The notes beneath the pieces were generated by a model, which was given only the letters and a program-made list of their open reading frames with translations, was not told the DNA's origin and made no database searches. Source: UBA6059 sp040222235 (GTDB taxonomy: Bacteria; Bacteroidota; Bacteroidia; Cytophagales; Cyclobacteriaceae). From it: a stretch of DNA of 64,000 nt. A program made the translations under genes and the position numbers. Position 1 is the first letter of the stretch; each line of letters opens with the position of its first letter. Below are positions 44,420 to 53,114 of this stretch, one piece after another. The stretch spans positions 1-64,000 of the forward strand of contig JAVKDO010000142.1 in assembly GCA_040222235.1 (NCBI GenBank), given 5' to 3'.

Positions 44420-45018
44420 TCCTTTTTATAGATACCCTGTAGTACGCTTACCTTTCCATCGAAAGGGTTGCCAGCAGAACGACGTAGGCTAACCACCTGT
44501 CCAGTATGCCACACCGCATCTTCAATAGGTCCATTGATAAGGTTCCAAAAAGGGTAGGTGACACTATTTCCATCTGGGTAGACAAATGTCATCTCATAAT
44601 CCTCAAAATCAGCTGACTCGCTATCGGCCAATATACCACTAGAGTCTTCAATATTATCCAATATCATGGCCCGTTTCTCCCAAAAGTCAGGTCCGTCTAG
44701 ATCAATAGGAAAGGTGGTGGGGCGCTTCATGACTGCATTCTTGAGAATAGTGGTAAGGCTCACGATATGATCGATAGTCTCTTCGATAGAGCGAGCTTCT
44801 GCGCTAGGGCGATAAGCTACATTTTCGGCGGTTAGTCCTTCGGTAGCCCAATAGAAGCGAAATCCGAGTCCATCAACCATTCGGGAAGCGAAGTTTCCAA
44901 TATTGTAATCTTTAGGTGTTTCGCTAATGTCTGCATAAGGCAGGTTTGAATTCTGTGCGGATAAAGCTGTTGAAAGCAACAGGCTCATGGCGATTAGTAG
45001 GTTCTTCATCTTGTTCAT
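44416..45018 (-). CDS. Secreted DinB-fold protein
   Basis: 200 residues with a signal peptide (MKNLLIAMSLLLSTALSAQ). The helical-bundle DinB pattern is visible: FASRMVDGLGFRFYWATEGLTAENVAYRPS, SIEETIDHIVSLTTILK, PIEDAVWHTGQVVSLRRSAGNPF. The His of DHI and WHTGQ could bind a divalent metal. DinB-fold proteins include thiol-dependent S-transferases and many of unknown role. It is convergent with the beta-lactamase gene, overlapping its end by four bases. Confidence 0.8.
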   Translation of the reverse strand: MNKMKNLLIAMSLLLSTALSAQNSNLPYADISETPKDYNIGNFASRMVDGLGFRFYWATEGLTAENVAYRPSAEARSIEETIDHIVSLTTILKNAVMKRPTTFPIDLDGPDFWEKRAMILDNIEDSSGILADSESADFEDYEMTFVYPDGNSVTYPFWNLINGPIEDAVWHTGQVVSLRRSAGNPFDGKVSVLQGIYKKD

Positions 45019-45156
45019 CTTAGGTCGAGTTAAGATTAGTCAATAAACTCATTAAAGAAGAAAATAGCTCGTTCAAAATGGTTCAAACCAGTGCTACCTT
45101 TGAACCGGTGTTTTGAGTCATTGTCGTTCTATGCGCCACTCTCTACGGACATGCAA

Positions 45157-45189
45157 AGACTTACGAAGTTTATAAAACTTCGTAAGTCT
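45157..45189. repeat. Perfect hairpin copy of a dispersed repeat
   Basis: Arms 45157-45171 and 45175-45189 pair perfectly over 15 bp, with loop ATA. The arms equal those at 24085-24117 except for one base. It lies behind the GyrI-like gene and ahead of the DinB gene, in a region with no gene. Confidence 0.75.
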
Positions 45190-45202
45190 GATCGACACAA
45201 TG

Positions 45203-45826
45203 CTATCTCACCTGATATCTCAAGATCGTCTTCTTACGAGACTCTTCCACTTTAGTCGGTTCTGAAATATAAATCTCCTTGTGATAACCTGTGATCTGTA
45301 AGCCCTCCTCTTTGATCAGGTTCATGATTTTCGCGATAGAGGGGCCCTCCTGATCCCAAGATCCTATGTGCATGACCTGGACACATTTTCCCTCATTGAT
45401 CAATTCATACTTGAGTTTCTCCAATGAAGAATAACCCTTGTCCACGACTGCCTTTCTTAGCGCTTGATCAAAATGCTCGCGCTCCACGACATCTGGCATT
45501 CGCATTTGAATTTTCCAAAGCCACTCGTCCATTGGCGTCTCTGAGAACTTGTGCTGCTCCTCCGGCCCACCTGCGATAAACCAGTGACACTCCATTTTCG
45601 GAACCACAAAATCATTGTCCTGACCTTTGCAGAGAAATTTGATGCCATAAGCAACAGAATATACTGCTTGGATGGCTTCATTAAATGCTGATTCTTCTGG
45701 AGAACCCTCTCCTGCTATGGTTAAGTAATTGTACGTATCCAAGTCACGAATCTCAGGCTTGGCGCCTGCTTTATAATAGTTTGGATCGGCCTTCTGAAGA
45801 TTGATTTTAGCTGTCATTGTTTCCAT
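45203..45826 (-). CDS. GyrI-like domain protein
   Basis: 207 residues with the GyrI-like small-molecule-binding pattern: PEIRDLDTYNYLTIAGEGSPEESAFNEAIQAVYSVAYGIKF, the central MECHWFIAGGP, KVQVMHIGSWDQEGPSIAKIM and the C-terminal HKEIYISEPTKVEESRKKTILRYQV. The fold binds hydrophobic ligands and in some relatives inhibits gyrase. It sits next to a WYL regulator on the same strand (71 bases apart), a frequent pair, so that regulator may control it. Confidence 0.85.
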   Translation of the reverse strand: METMTAKINLQKADPNYYKAGAKPEIRDLDTYNYLTIAGEGSPEESAFNEAIQAVYSVAYGIKFLCKGQDNDFVVPKMECHWFIAGGPEEQHKFSETPMDEWLWKIQMRMPDVVEREHFDQALRKAVVDKGYSSLEKLKYELINEGKCVQVMHIGSWDQEGPSIAKIMNLIKEEGLQITGYHKEIYISEPTKVEESRKKTILRYQVR

Positions 45827-45896
45827 GATTTCTTGTTTTTAAGGTTTACAGAAACAAAGAAATCCCTAGGAGTGACAACCCTATGTCACTGGGTTA

Positions 45897-46862
45897 CTAG
45901 ACCTCAAAATATTTTTTGTGATGCTCAAAAAGCTCCTTTGAGAAGGTCGCTACCATGCCCTGGAGCTCACTTGGTGCCTCTACCGTCACAAAGTCCCCAT
46001 AGGAAAGTAGCCAGCGGGCTAGAAATTGGTAGGATGGTGTAGCGAACTTCATCTCCACATAGTCGCCAAACTGGCGCTCCTCTAAGAATCCATGTAAGTA
46101 CTTCTGATCACCAACGAACCGAGCTACGTCTTTGAGGAATCTCACGGTCGCCTCCTTTGCATCGGATCCGTCCATCATACCAGTAGCAAAGTCTCGATAG
46201 TCAGGGTGCTCAGCAGGATCAAAAGTCTCATTCACGATTTCCACTTTGTTCATCCTGTCTGTGCGAAAGTCTCTCATGTCCTTTCTCAATCGGCAGTATC
46301 CGACAAGATGCCATCGGCTCGAATAATAGACTAGTCCCAAAGGCAGTACCTCCCGTTCCGTGGCTTCATCTTTATAATTCGAGTGATAGCCTATCTTGAG
46401 CACACGCTGGGTAGCCAACGCAGTTTGGACGGTATTCAAATTGGAATCGGGGAAGCCCTCTTTCGCAATCGAAGGTGAAGAACGCACGGTTACTTTCTGA
46501 TCAAGCTGTTCCAAAAAATCCTTATCCGCATAACGAAGTACCGCTTTTACCTTGATCAAGGCCTGATCAAAAACATTTGCGGTAGCCTGATCTGCATTCT
46601 GCGAGATGAACTTACCAGCCATTAATATAGCTGCAGCTTCTTCCTTGTTGAAAACAACCGGTGGCAGATGGTAGCCCTCTACGATAAAGTAACCTTCACC
46701 CGCATCTCCCCCTATCGGAATGCCCGACTCAATCAAACTTCGCACATCTCTAAACAACGTGCGGCGGCTCAACTCAAAGCGCTCTTCCAACTCATCAAGG
46801 GTAACTCGAGGTTTACTCTGCAGGTGTACAATTAAAGCGTTGAGGCGATCTATACGGTTCAT
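45897..46862 (-). CDS. WYL-domain transcriptional regulator (YafY-type)
   Basis: 321 residues: helix-turn-helix type 11 at about 1-60 (LNALIVHLQSKPRVTLDELEERFELSRRTLFRDVRSLIESGIPIGGD), then a WYL domain (KIGYHSNYKDEATEREVLPLGLVYYSSRWHLVGYCRLRKDMRDFRTDRMNKVE) and a C-terminal extension. WYL regulators sense nucleotides, DNA ends or small molecules and usually control stress or phage-related genes. The neighbour is a GyrI-like protein. Confidence 0.9.
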   Translation of the reverse strand: MNRIDRLNALIVHLQSKPRVTLDELEERFELSRRTLFRDVRSLIESGIPIGGDAGEGYFIVEGYHLPPVVFNKEEAAAILMAGKFISQNADQATANVFDQALIKVKAVLRYADKDFLEQLDQKVTVRSSPSIAKEGFPDSNLNTVQTALATQRVLKIGYHSNYKDEATEREVLPLGLVYYSSRWHLVGYCRLRKDMRDFRTDRMNKVEIVNETFDPAEHPDYRDFATGMMDGSDAKEATVRFLKDVARFVGDQKYLHGFLEERQFGDYVEMKFATPSYQFLARWLLSYGDFVTVEAPSELQGMVATFSKELFEHHKKYFEV

Positions 46863-46908
46863 TAGTTAGATGGTCAGACCATGTTCAACGGAATGGTGAT
46901 AAATGAGG

Positions 46909-47871
46909 TTAGTTCCATTTCTTTAAACCCAGCAACTTCTTCCCCAATTCTGATAATGCAGCAGTATCATACTCCAACTGCTCCTTGTTACGGGGATCGC
47001 CCGGAAAAGCATATCCTTCTGGCGCAACCCGATTTTTCCATGAGTTGATTCTCCACTCCCTCAGTTCTACATTATCTTCTTCAGCAGGCATCATCGAGAT
47101 GTATTGTGCGACGCGGACTTTATCCTTGGAGTTGTTGGGGCGGATACCGTGTGGCTCAGTACTATTAAAAATCAATAGATCACCTGCCTCCAAAGTCACT
47201 TTCACAATATGTTCTTCAAGCCCGGTAGTATCAGGTTGAAAACGGTCTCGATCCTCAGGTTGTGTAAGTTTCCAGGTATCATAAGTTCGGTATAGCTCCG
47301 GGATACATTGAAACCCTCCCATCTCCTCATCAAGCTGGTCGGCTAGCGCCAATACGCCTTGTACATTCTGAGGTCGCGTCTCTGGGTCATAGTCCCAGTG
47401 GATAAAGCCTTTGTACTCAAAGCCTGCCTTGATTGGGAAATTGAGGTTGGCTCGATCGATGGTCACCCATAGTTTCTCCGTACCCCAAATGTCAACAAAG
47501 GCATCATAGACACGAGGCATTTGCCTATTATTCCACAGATGCCGGTTATTGTAGACCTCCACCATGCCCGTCCCTGCCAGCTCCTTCATCTGCATTTCTC
47601 TTCTTGGTGCCGCATACCAGGTGGTAGAGTCATTAGGGTCTTTTTCCTCAAACTCCCATAGGAACTGAGCTGTTGCTAGGGCTTGTGCCCTAGGTACGGC
47701 ATTTTTAATAATCACATAGCCATTTTGTATCCAAAACTTCCAGTCTTCCTCAGTAAGAACACGCAGTGGCACGCCATTAGAGCGATCATTGAGTCTCTTG
47801 GAACTACTCGTAGCAGTCGAAGGGTTACCAGGTATGTCCTTATGGTTTTGATTAGGGTTGTTGGCTGCCAT
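46909..47871 (-). CDS. Phytanoyl-CoA dioxygenase family protein
   Basis: 320 residues from the ATG at 47871 (MAANNPNQNHKD); the frame is open to 47985, but the extra codons are not protein-like. A Fe(II)/2-oxoglutarate-type core is suggested by GYVIIKNAVPRAQALATAQFLWEFEE near the start, the metal-site motif FIHWDYDPETRPQNVQG (His-x-Asp) and the second His in STEPHGIRPNNSKDKVR. Members hydroxylate lipids, amino acids or natural products; this one stands alone. Confidence 0.85.
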   Translation of the reverse strand: MAANNPNQNHKDIPGNPSTATSSSKRLNDRSNGVPLRVLTEEDWKFWIQNGYVIIKNAVPRAQALATAQFLWEFEEKDPNDSTTWYAAPRREMQMKELAGTGMVEVYNNRHLWNNRQMPRVYDAFVDIWGTEKLWVTIDRANLNFPIKAGFEYKGFIHWDYDPETRPQNVQGVLALADQLDEEMGGFQCIPELYRTYDTWKLTQPEDRDRFQPDTTGLEEHIVKVTLEAGDLLIFNSTEPHGIRPNNSKDKVRVAQYISMMPAEEDNVELREWRINSWKNRVAPEGYAFPGDPRNKEQLEYDTAALSELGKKLLGLKKWN

Positions 47872-48014
47872 CGTCTTGGGTTTTAAAGTAGCCCTTGAAT
47901 CTACTAAATATTTCAGATTACATCCTAGCAGTTCCTCTCCGCAACTATCCAGCCTCTGACAGGAAAAATCATAATTATTGAACAATCCAGCATGGTCTGT
48001 GCGTTTACAGTTCG

Positions 48015-48461
48015 ATGATTAGCATTATGGGAGTCATTCGGGTATTTATCGCAATGGTCAGCATCGCTTTTGGGTCAACAACTTCCCTCAAAGCACAGGT
48101 GGGTGACCTACATATAAAGATCACTGACATAGAAGAACATTCCGGTAGGATGCAAATCGGCATCTATAATGATAGGGTTGATTTTCCAACCGCGGGAAAA
48201 GAGTACAAAATTGTCTATCTGGAAGTAGATGGGAATGAGGTGATACATACTATAGAAGGACTACCCCAAGGAGAATATGCAGTAGCATTTTACCATGACA
48301 CCAACATGGACAGTATTTGCAATCTCAATTTTTTTGGTATCCCTAAAGAAGGTTATGGCTTTTCTAGAAACTATAGGCCGAAGTTCAGAGCGCCGGTGTT
48401 CGAAGAGACGGTCATTACGGTAGGTGATTCAACGTACGTGGAGATGGTACCTATTTATTAG
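48015..48461 (+). CDS. DUF2141 secreted protein
   Basis: 148 residues with a signal peptide (GVIRVFIAMVSIAFGSTTSLKAQ after a few N-terminal residues; the fifth residue Met, at 48027, is an alternative start). The DUF2141 signature is clear: MQIGIYND, LPQGEYAVAFYHDTNMDSICNLNFFGIPKEGYGFS, then PKFRAPVFEETVITV. The family is a small secreted beta-sandwich, often near envelope genes, of unknown function. Confidence 0.9.
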   Translation: MISIMGVIRVFIAMVSIAFGSTTSLKAQVGDLHIKITDIEEHSGRMQIGIYNDRVDFPTAGKEYKIVYLEVDGNEVIHTIEGLPQGEYAVAFYHDTNMDSICNLNFFGIPKEGYGFSRNYRPKFRAPVFEETVITVGDSTYVEMVPIY

Positions 48462-48520
48462 TAAGCTGACTCATCCTATTTAGGGTATACATTGCATCGA
48501 TGGCCTCTGACGGCCGGTTG

Positions 48521-48939
48521 TTACCAGCGTAACCTGACCAAGGTGCAAGGGTCACTCGAGCTACCGCTAATGCTGATATTAGCAGCTGCATTACTCTCAT
48601 TGACATTGGCACTGATGCCATCACTGAAGTCTTCTAACGAAATAGTGCCGATCTCAAGCGCTTGACCATCAGCAGAAAGGATACGAAGCGTCGCAGTGGA
48701 ATTAGTTGACAACATGTAGGGAATGGTAGTTTCATCATCACATGTCGCTGATGATGAGAATAGTACAAAACTATCTATGATAGTACCATCCACCTCCAGC
48801 TGTAGGTAATCTGTAGTCGACAAATCCATGTCGGTCCAAAAAGATAATGTCCTCTTACCCGCATCGTCATCGTCGGAGCAACTCAGCAAAAAAATACCCC
48901 AAAGAGCAAAACAGTAATAGTAAGTGTCGAGATTCTCAT
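48521..48939 (-). pseudogene. Lipoprotein with frameshift in the signal peptide
   Basis: The ATG at 48939 opens a reading frame giving MRISTLTITVLLFGVF, which looks like the start of a lipoprotein signal peptide, but the frame hits a stop just after a run of seven T (A7 at 48888-48894 on the plus strand). The body, read in the other frame from about 48889, starts LLSCSDDDDAG, a lipobox and acidic tether, and continues for 120 residues. With eight T the two halves join into an uninterrupted lipoprotein. So the gene is off by one base at a homopolymer: a true frameshift, a phase-variable switch, or a sequencing error. The body is beta-rich (CDDETT..., CTLVRLRW) and is not assigned to a family. 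Confidence 0.65.
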
Positions 48940-49089
48940 AGTTCGATAAATGATTGTCTGATTTCCCGAAATTATAAAAGAATGACTCATCTTAATAGTC
49001 TGAAGAAGGAAATTGCAAAATAGAAATTTGCTTTTTTAATAGCTTGACTTGCTGGAAAGTACAATTATCTACGAAAGAGCCCGGATTGA

Positions 49090-49899
49090 TTAATTACTAG
49101 TATGTTCAGCTCCGATTCGCCCTATACCAGGCAGCTCAATAGCCATATCGAAGAGGTCCAACTCATAGCTCAACCCTAGAAGATTAAACTCAAGTCCCTC
49201 CTCCCATCCAACACTTACTCCGAGTAGCCCCCACAAAGAAGTCTGAACACCCGTACCACTGGATGACCATCCCACGGCTTCACTGATGGGGCGCCAGTCT
49301 TTACCGATTGCGGTAGCGGGCAAGTCCAGGCCAAGACCTGGCACCTCCTTGCCTATCCAGGCAATGAAAGTATTACTGTTGGGACCGGGCCAGGCGGTGT
49401 ACTCGTGCTGATATGGGTAGTTCGTAATGGACTGCTCAATCTGAGGAATCATTTCGGTAGCCTCAGCACCGCGAATGTCAAGGAGAAGCTCCGGCGGATG
49501 ACCATACCAGTCATGATCAGGAATGTCCGTTACTTGTCTCAGCGCCGTGCCGTGGCGCCTAAGCCGCCAGCCAAATATCTCGCTGGTAGTATAGCTCGTC
49601 GCTCCATCTGGTTTAGTCGCGATCCATGTGTGAACAGCCACCACCTGCTTAGCCCCACGGGTGCGGGCTGCATACACCTGGACAACAGCTCCGGTTTCAT
49701 CAGCAGGATGCGGTGCAAATCCATAACTCCAACCTGACCAAGCGGGATGATTAGGAAGAATGGCGGGTTGAATGACAGGTTGATTGTCGCGCCATAGCTT
49801 GCCGGCAAAGGCACTCGTCAAACCAAGCACAATTAAAATTCCAATGCCCTTAAATACTAAGGGCAACCATCTTCTTCTTGGGCGATGTATTCTATCCAT
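49090..49899 (-). CDS. DUF3750 membrane-anchored protein
   Basis: 269 residues. A basic N-terminus and one membrane helix (about 12-34, VFKGIGILIVLGLTSAFA) precede the DUF3750 domain, with QVYAARTRGAKQVVAVHTWIATKPDG, SYTTSEIFGWR, HDWYGHPPELLLDIRGAEA, YTAWPGPNSNTFIAWIGKEVPGLGLDLPATAIGKD. This domain is of unknown function, with conserved His, Trp and Arg residues that could be catalytic. It is a stand-alone gene. Confidence 0.85.
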   Translation of the reverse strand: MDRIHRPRRRWLPLVFKGIGILIVLGLTSAFAGKLWRDNQPVIQPAILPNHPAWSGWSYGFAPHPADETGAVVQVYAARTRGAKQVVAVHTWIATKPDGATSYTTSEIFGWRLRRHGTALRQVTDIPDHDWYGHPPELLLDIRGAEATEMIPQIEQSITNYPYQHEYTAWPGPNSNTFIAWIGKEVPGLGLDLPATAIGKDWRPISEAVGWSSSGTGVQTSLWGLLGVSVGWEEGLEFNLLGLSYELDLFDMAIELPGIGRIGAEHTSN

Positions 49900-50060
49900 T
49901 AGACCGGTCTAACGGTTCTCATACAGTAATGTGACATGAATAACAGAATATAATAAGTGACTAAGAAATTATGTAACACTGATCTAATACAGGAATTATC
50001 GATTTGATCAGACCTACTTTGCAGATGGTTATCCGACTGTAAATTAAATATAATCACTCC

Positions 50061-50831
50061 ATGCGGTGCTACGGCTTACTCGTCCTTCTAATCAGTTATT
50101 CCCTCACTTTACAGGCTCAAAATGAAAAGGTCGTCCATGACAACTCGCAGTTTTGGTGGAGCATCAACACCACCGCACGTATGGCAGACCGGTGGGGTGT
50201 GATTGGAGATTTTCACATTCGGCGTGCTGATTTCGTGAGCTCTTCGAACTTCTACTTTGCAAGGATCGGTGCGGCCTACTGGGCTACAGACAAATTGACA
50301 CTTGTTGGTGGTTATGCACATCTATGGCTCAATAGAGATCTTGAGAATAACGTGACTGCCTATCAGGACGAAAATAGGGTCTACCAGCAGGCACAATGGC
50401 GCACCAAAGAAGGTCGGGTCACTTTCGTTTCTCGGGTACGAAATGAGCAACGCTGGCATGAAGTACTCAATCCTGACGGCTCAGTTAATCGTATCCGCTT
50501 CTCCAACCGCGTCCGTTTTTTATTCTCTGTCAATATTCCAGTCTTCGCCAGTCCCTACCTACCGACTATCTCTATCGCGGATGAGATGTTGATCCACTTC
50601 GGTAAGGAGATCGTATACAACTCATTTGATCAAAATCGAATCTTCCTGGGAGTCAAGCAAAAGCTAACGGGTAATCTGAGTTTTGACCTGGGCTACATGA
50701 TGGTCTACCAGCAGCGCTTCTCTGGCTATGAGTATGACATGAACCATACCCTCCGATTTTTCTTCTATTACTCTCCTGACTTCAGGAAGAACAAAGGTGG
50801 GGTACACTATAGTATTCCTGGAGATGAGTAG
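50061..50831 (+). CDS. DUF2490 outer-membrane-like protein
   Basis: 256 residues with a signal peptide (CYGLLVLLISYSLTLQAQ). The DUF2490 pattern is visible: QFWWSINTTARMADRWGVIGDFHIR, NFYFARIGAAYWATDKLTLVGGYAHLW, RNEQRWHE, RVRFLFSVNIPV, NRIFLGVKQKLTGNLSFDLGYMM and the terminal YDMNHTLRFFFYYS. It is probably a small outer-membrane barrel; the function is unknown. Confidence 0.88.
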   Translation: MRCYGLLVLLISYSLTLQAQNEKVVHDNSQFWWSINTTARMADRWGVIGDFHIRRADFVSSSNFYFARIGAAYWATDKLTLVGGYAHLWLNRDLENNVTAYQDENRVYQQAQWRTKEGRVTFVSRVRNEQRWHEVLNPDGSVNRIRFSNRVRFLFSVNIPVFASPYLPTISIADEMLIHFGKEIVYNSFDQNRIFLGVKQKLTGNLSFDLGYMMVYQQRFSGYEYDMNHTLRFFFYYSPDFRKNKGGVHYSIPGDE

Positions 50832-50864
50832 ACAGTCAAGTTGATAGTTATAAGTGGGTAACTG

Positions 50865-51660
50865 AGAGCTAGGTACATGATTCTGCGGAAATGGCTCTGT
50901 TGATTTCGAGTTGAAATCAAAGTGGCAGGCTTACTTACGCTGTATGGAGCAGGGCATGTCTATAAAAAAGACGGCCAAAGAGATAGGAATAAGTATTCAG
51001 ACCAGTTTTGACTGGCGCCATAAGATATTAAGCTCTTTAACCTGACTAATGCCTGAGCAACTATCCTCAGAAGTAAAATGTGATGAATTAGAATTGGCCC
51101 TAAGCAACAAAGGCAGCAGGTGTTTAGAAAGAAACCCTCGTAAACGAGGTAGTGACTTCAAACGCAATCAAGACAAAGAAGAAGTCACTGTAGTTCAAGT
51201 GGTGACCGCAGTAGAACGCAACGGAAGAAAATATCTAAAAGCAGTTGAATCCAAACGACCGAGTGAAGAAGAAATCACCAAGACTTTAGATGGAAAAATT
51301 GCTCAGGATGCTACTTTGATAACAGACAAACACCCCTCATATAAAGCCTTTGCAAAAGCTCATCCCGATCTCAAACACAAAGCACTCTTAGCTAAAGATC
51401 ACGTAGATAAGAAGGATAATACCATTCACCTTCAAAAAGTCAATAATACCCATTCACAACTCAGAACATTTCTACAACCATTCAACGGGGTGAGTTCAAA
51501 GTACTTACAAAATTATCTCAACTGGTTTGCCTACGCAGACCAGATAAGGGATAGTAAAACGACACTCAAGCAATGGCTTATTACTATACTGCTCTCTGAT
51601 CAAGCCTACGAGCTATTTCGTCTATTTAAAAAAATGCTGTAATGATTAGAACTTAGCCCC
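50865..51660 (+). mobile_element. Degenerate IS1595-type insertion sequence
   Basis: The right end (51660, reading inward GGGGCTAAGTTCTAATC) and a poorer left end (about 50865, AGAGCTAGGTAC) are partial inverted repeats, matching at about 8 of the first 12 bases. Between them is a broken IS1595 transposase. No target duplication is seen (flanks differ), and the esterase fragment on the right ends exactly at the right end, so sequence was lost with or after insertion. The element is dead. Confidence 0.75.
50881..51642 (+). pseudogene. IS1595-family transposase, truncated and interrupted
   Basis: In one frame the sequence reads FELKSKWQAYLRCMEQGM, KKTAKEIGISIQTSFDWRHKILSSLT, then TGA at 51043-51045, then MPEQLSSEVKCDELELALSNKG and on to LNWFAYADQI and LFRLFKKML at the end. 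The region is the DDE-type catalytic part of IS1595 transposases. The N-terminal zinc-ribbon domain (about the first 60-100 residues) is missing. The ATG at 51049 gives 197 residues but lacks the helix-turn-helix, so the product is not active. Confidence 0.85.
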
Positions 51661-52211
51661 AAGAAGGTAATGAAATCATGCAGGGTACTGGCTTGCCAGT
51701 TTGCGGTCGTTTGAGGGGCCACCACGATCATTGGGTTGTTCACAGACCATTGATTCAGTCGAATCAACTTTGGGGCGCCATTCCACAAAATGATATTCAT
51801 ACCCGCAGGATTATTGGCACTGTTGCCACGCTCGCCAAGTCCATGTAGATAGATCAACAGGGGATATTCATCAATCGCCAGTGAGTCATATTCCGGCGGT
51901 GCGTAGAACCAAAACCCGTAGGCCGCATCCGTTTGATTGAGATAGAATGGCTTTAGAACATCAGGAGTAAATACGAACGGCACGAGCGGGCTAGGTGGTG
52001 CAACATGGGGTTGGTCATCCTCATCAAGGCCGTTTTTCACCCATCCGGGAATGGAGTCGCACTGTATGACCACAGAATCCGGCCTTCCCAGACCATCCTC
52101 ATCCTGATCATAGTGCCAGGCATGCTCCAGACAGTCCTCCTGGCCATCGGGCTGACATGCCAACAAAGCGCTGATAGGAATAAGCGTTATTATAAGAAGA
52201 ATCCTATTCAT
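51606..52211 (-). pseudogene. Esterase/dienelactone-hydrolase-like lipoprotein, truncated by the IS
   Basis: 201 residues remain. Lipoprotein signal (MNRILLIITLIPISALLAC), a spacer with an acidic Ca-binding-like motif (DQDEDGLGRPD), then the start of an alpha/beta-hydrolase domain: FWFYAPPEYDSL, YPLLIYLHGLGERGNSANN (oxyanion-loop HGLGE), IVVAPQT, and HDFITFL. At that point the sequence enters the insertion end (about residue 185), giving a false tail of about 17 residues. The catalytic GxSxG, Asp and His are lost. No remaining C-terminal piece was found on the far side of the element. Confidence 0.8.
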
Positions 52212-52297
52212 TGATCCCTCTAAGATAGTTTTTATGATCTGAGGAAGGGGAAGGAAACTATCTATATCGATTTTGGAAGTCCCTAGTTGAGTTTATT

Positions 52298-52858
52298 CTA
52301 TTTAGCAGCTGTAAACAAAGAAAACCCTTTTACCATCCCTACTACACAATCGCACGGTGTAGGTCCTCCTTCCCAAATTCCAATGCAGGGTACTTCGATG
52401 AGTTCTGGTTGATTCGTCTTTACCCAATCTTTAGCTTCATAATATACATCTAGGTCGTTTGAGGTAGTTTGAACTGATACAATTTGGTTTTTCCGGATGG
52501 ATATGTGGAAGGAATCTGTTACGCTGAAATCAATATTCAAAGCCCCCATCAGATCATCTTTAACTGTGATTGGACAGGATATCAAAGAATCACTTTTCAC
52601 GATGAACTCGTTTCTTGCAAAAATTTCATAGTTAGCACATTCCGCCCATTTTTGATAGTAGAGTATACTTGGTTGAGAATCAATTGCTTTATCCAGGATT
52701 GACTTTAGCATGTCCTCGTCAAACGAGTAAAATGCATCAATAAACTTATTGGCCAAGTCTACATTGCTAGTTGAACTATCAGGAATTTCAGATTGAGAGC
52801 CACTCTTACATCCCCATAAAATCAATACCAGTACAATCGTTATCAGTCTTAGTTTCAT
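52298..52858 (-). CDS. Lipoprotein, SnoaL/NTF2-like candidate
   Basis: 186 residues. Lipoprotein signal (LVLILWGC). The mature part begins with NVDLANKFIDAFYSFDEDMLKSILDKAIDSQPSI, the kind of helix-loop that opens SnoaL/NTF2-like domains. A Cys pair (WAECANYE and PTPCDCV) and an acidic body follow. The fold call is tentative and no function can be given. The end overlaps no other gene. Confidence 0.6.
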   Translation of the reverse strand: MKLRLITIVLVLILWGCKSGSQSEIPDSSTSNVDLANKFIDAFYSFDEDMLKSILDKAIDSQPSILYYQKWAECANYEIFARNEFIVKSDSLISCPITVKDDLMGALNIDFSVTDSFHISIRKNQIVSVQTTSNDLDVYYEAKDWVKTNQPELIEVPCIGIWEGGPTPCDCVVGMVKGFSLFTAAK

Positions 52859-53062
52859 AATCCCATTTTAGGCATTTACTGCTACTAACTCTCGCATGAA
52901 CATGGATCAATATACATAAGAATCCTCGGGAACGCAGGAGGAGCTTAGGAACCGATACATGTAGGCCGATCAGGCTTAATAGGACGGAATTCTCCGTGTT
53001 GGAATAGAGAAGTTCCATCAACTCACCTTCGACTCATCCAAAACAAGGACTAGAAATGGTCA

Positions 53063-53078
53063 CGCGTTCGGAAACGCG
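53063..53078. repeat. GC-rich hairpin downstream of the AT-rich operon
   Basis: Arms CGCGTT (53063-53068) and AACGCG (53073-53078) with loop CGGA. It lies 37 bases beyond the last stop of the minus-strand operon, in an otherwise AT-rich area; it may help end that transcript, but there is no T-run on either side. Confidence 0.4.
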
Positions 53079-53114
53079 CGCTAGCTGAGGGTTAACCAAA
53101 AAGCAACACTTTCT

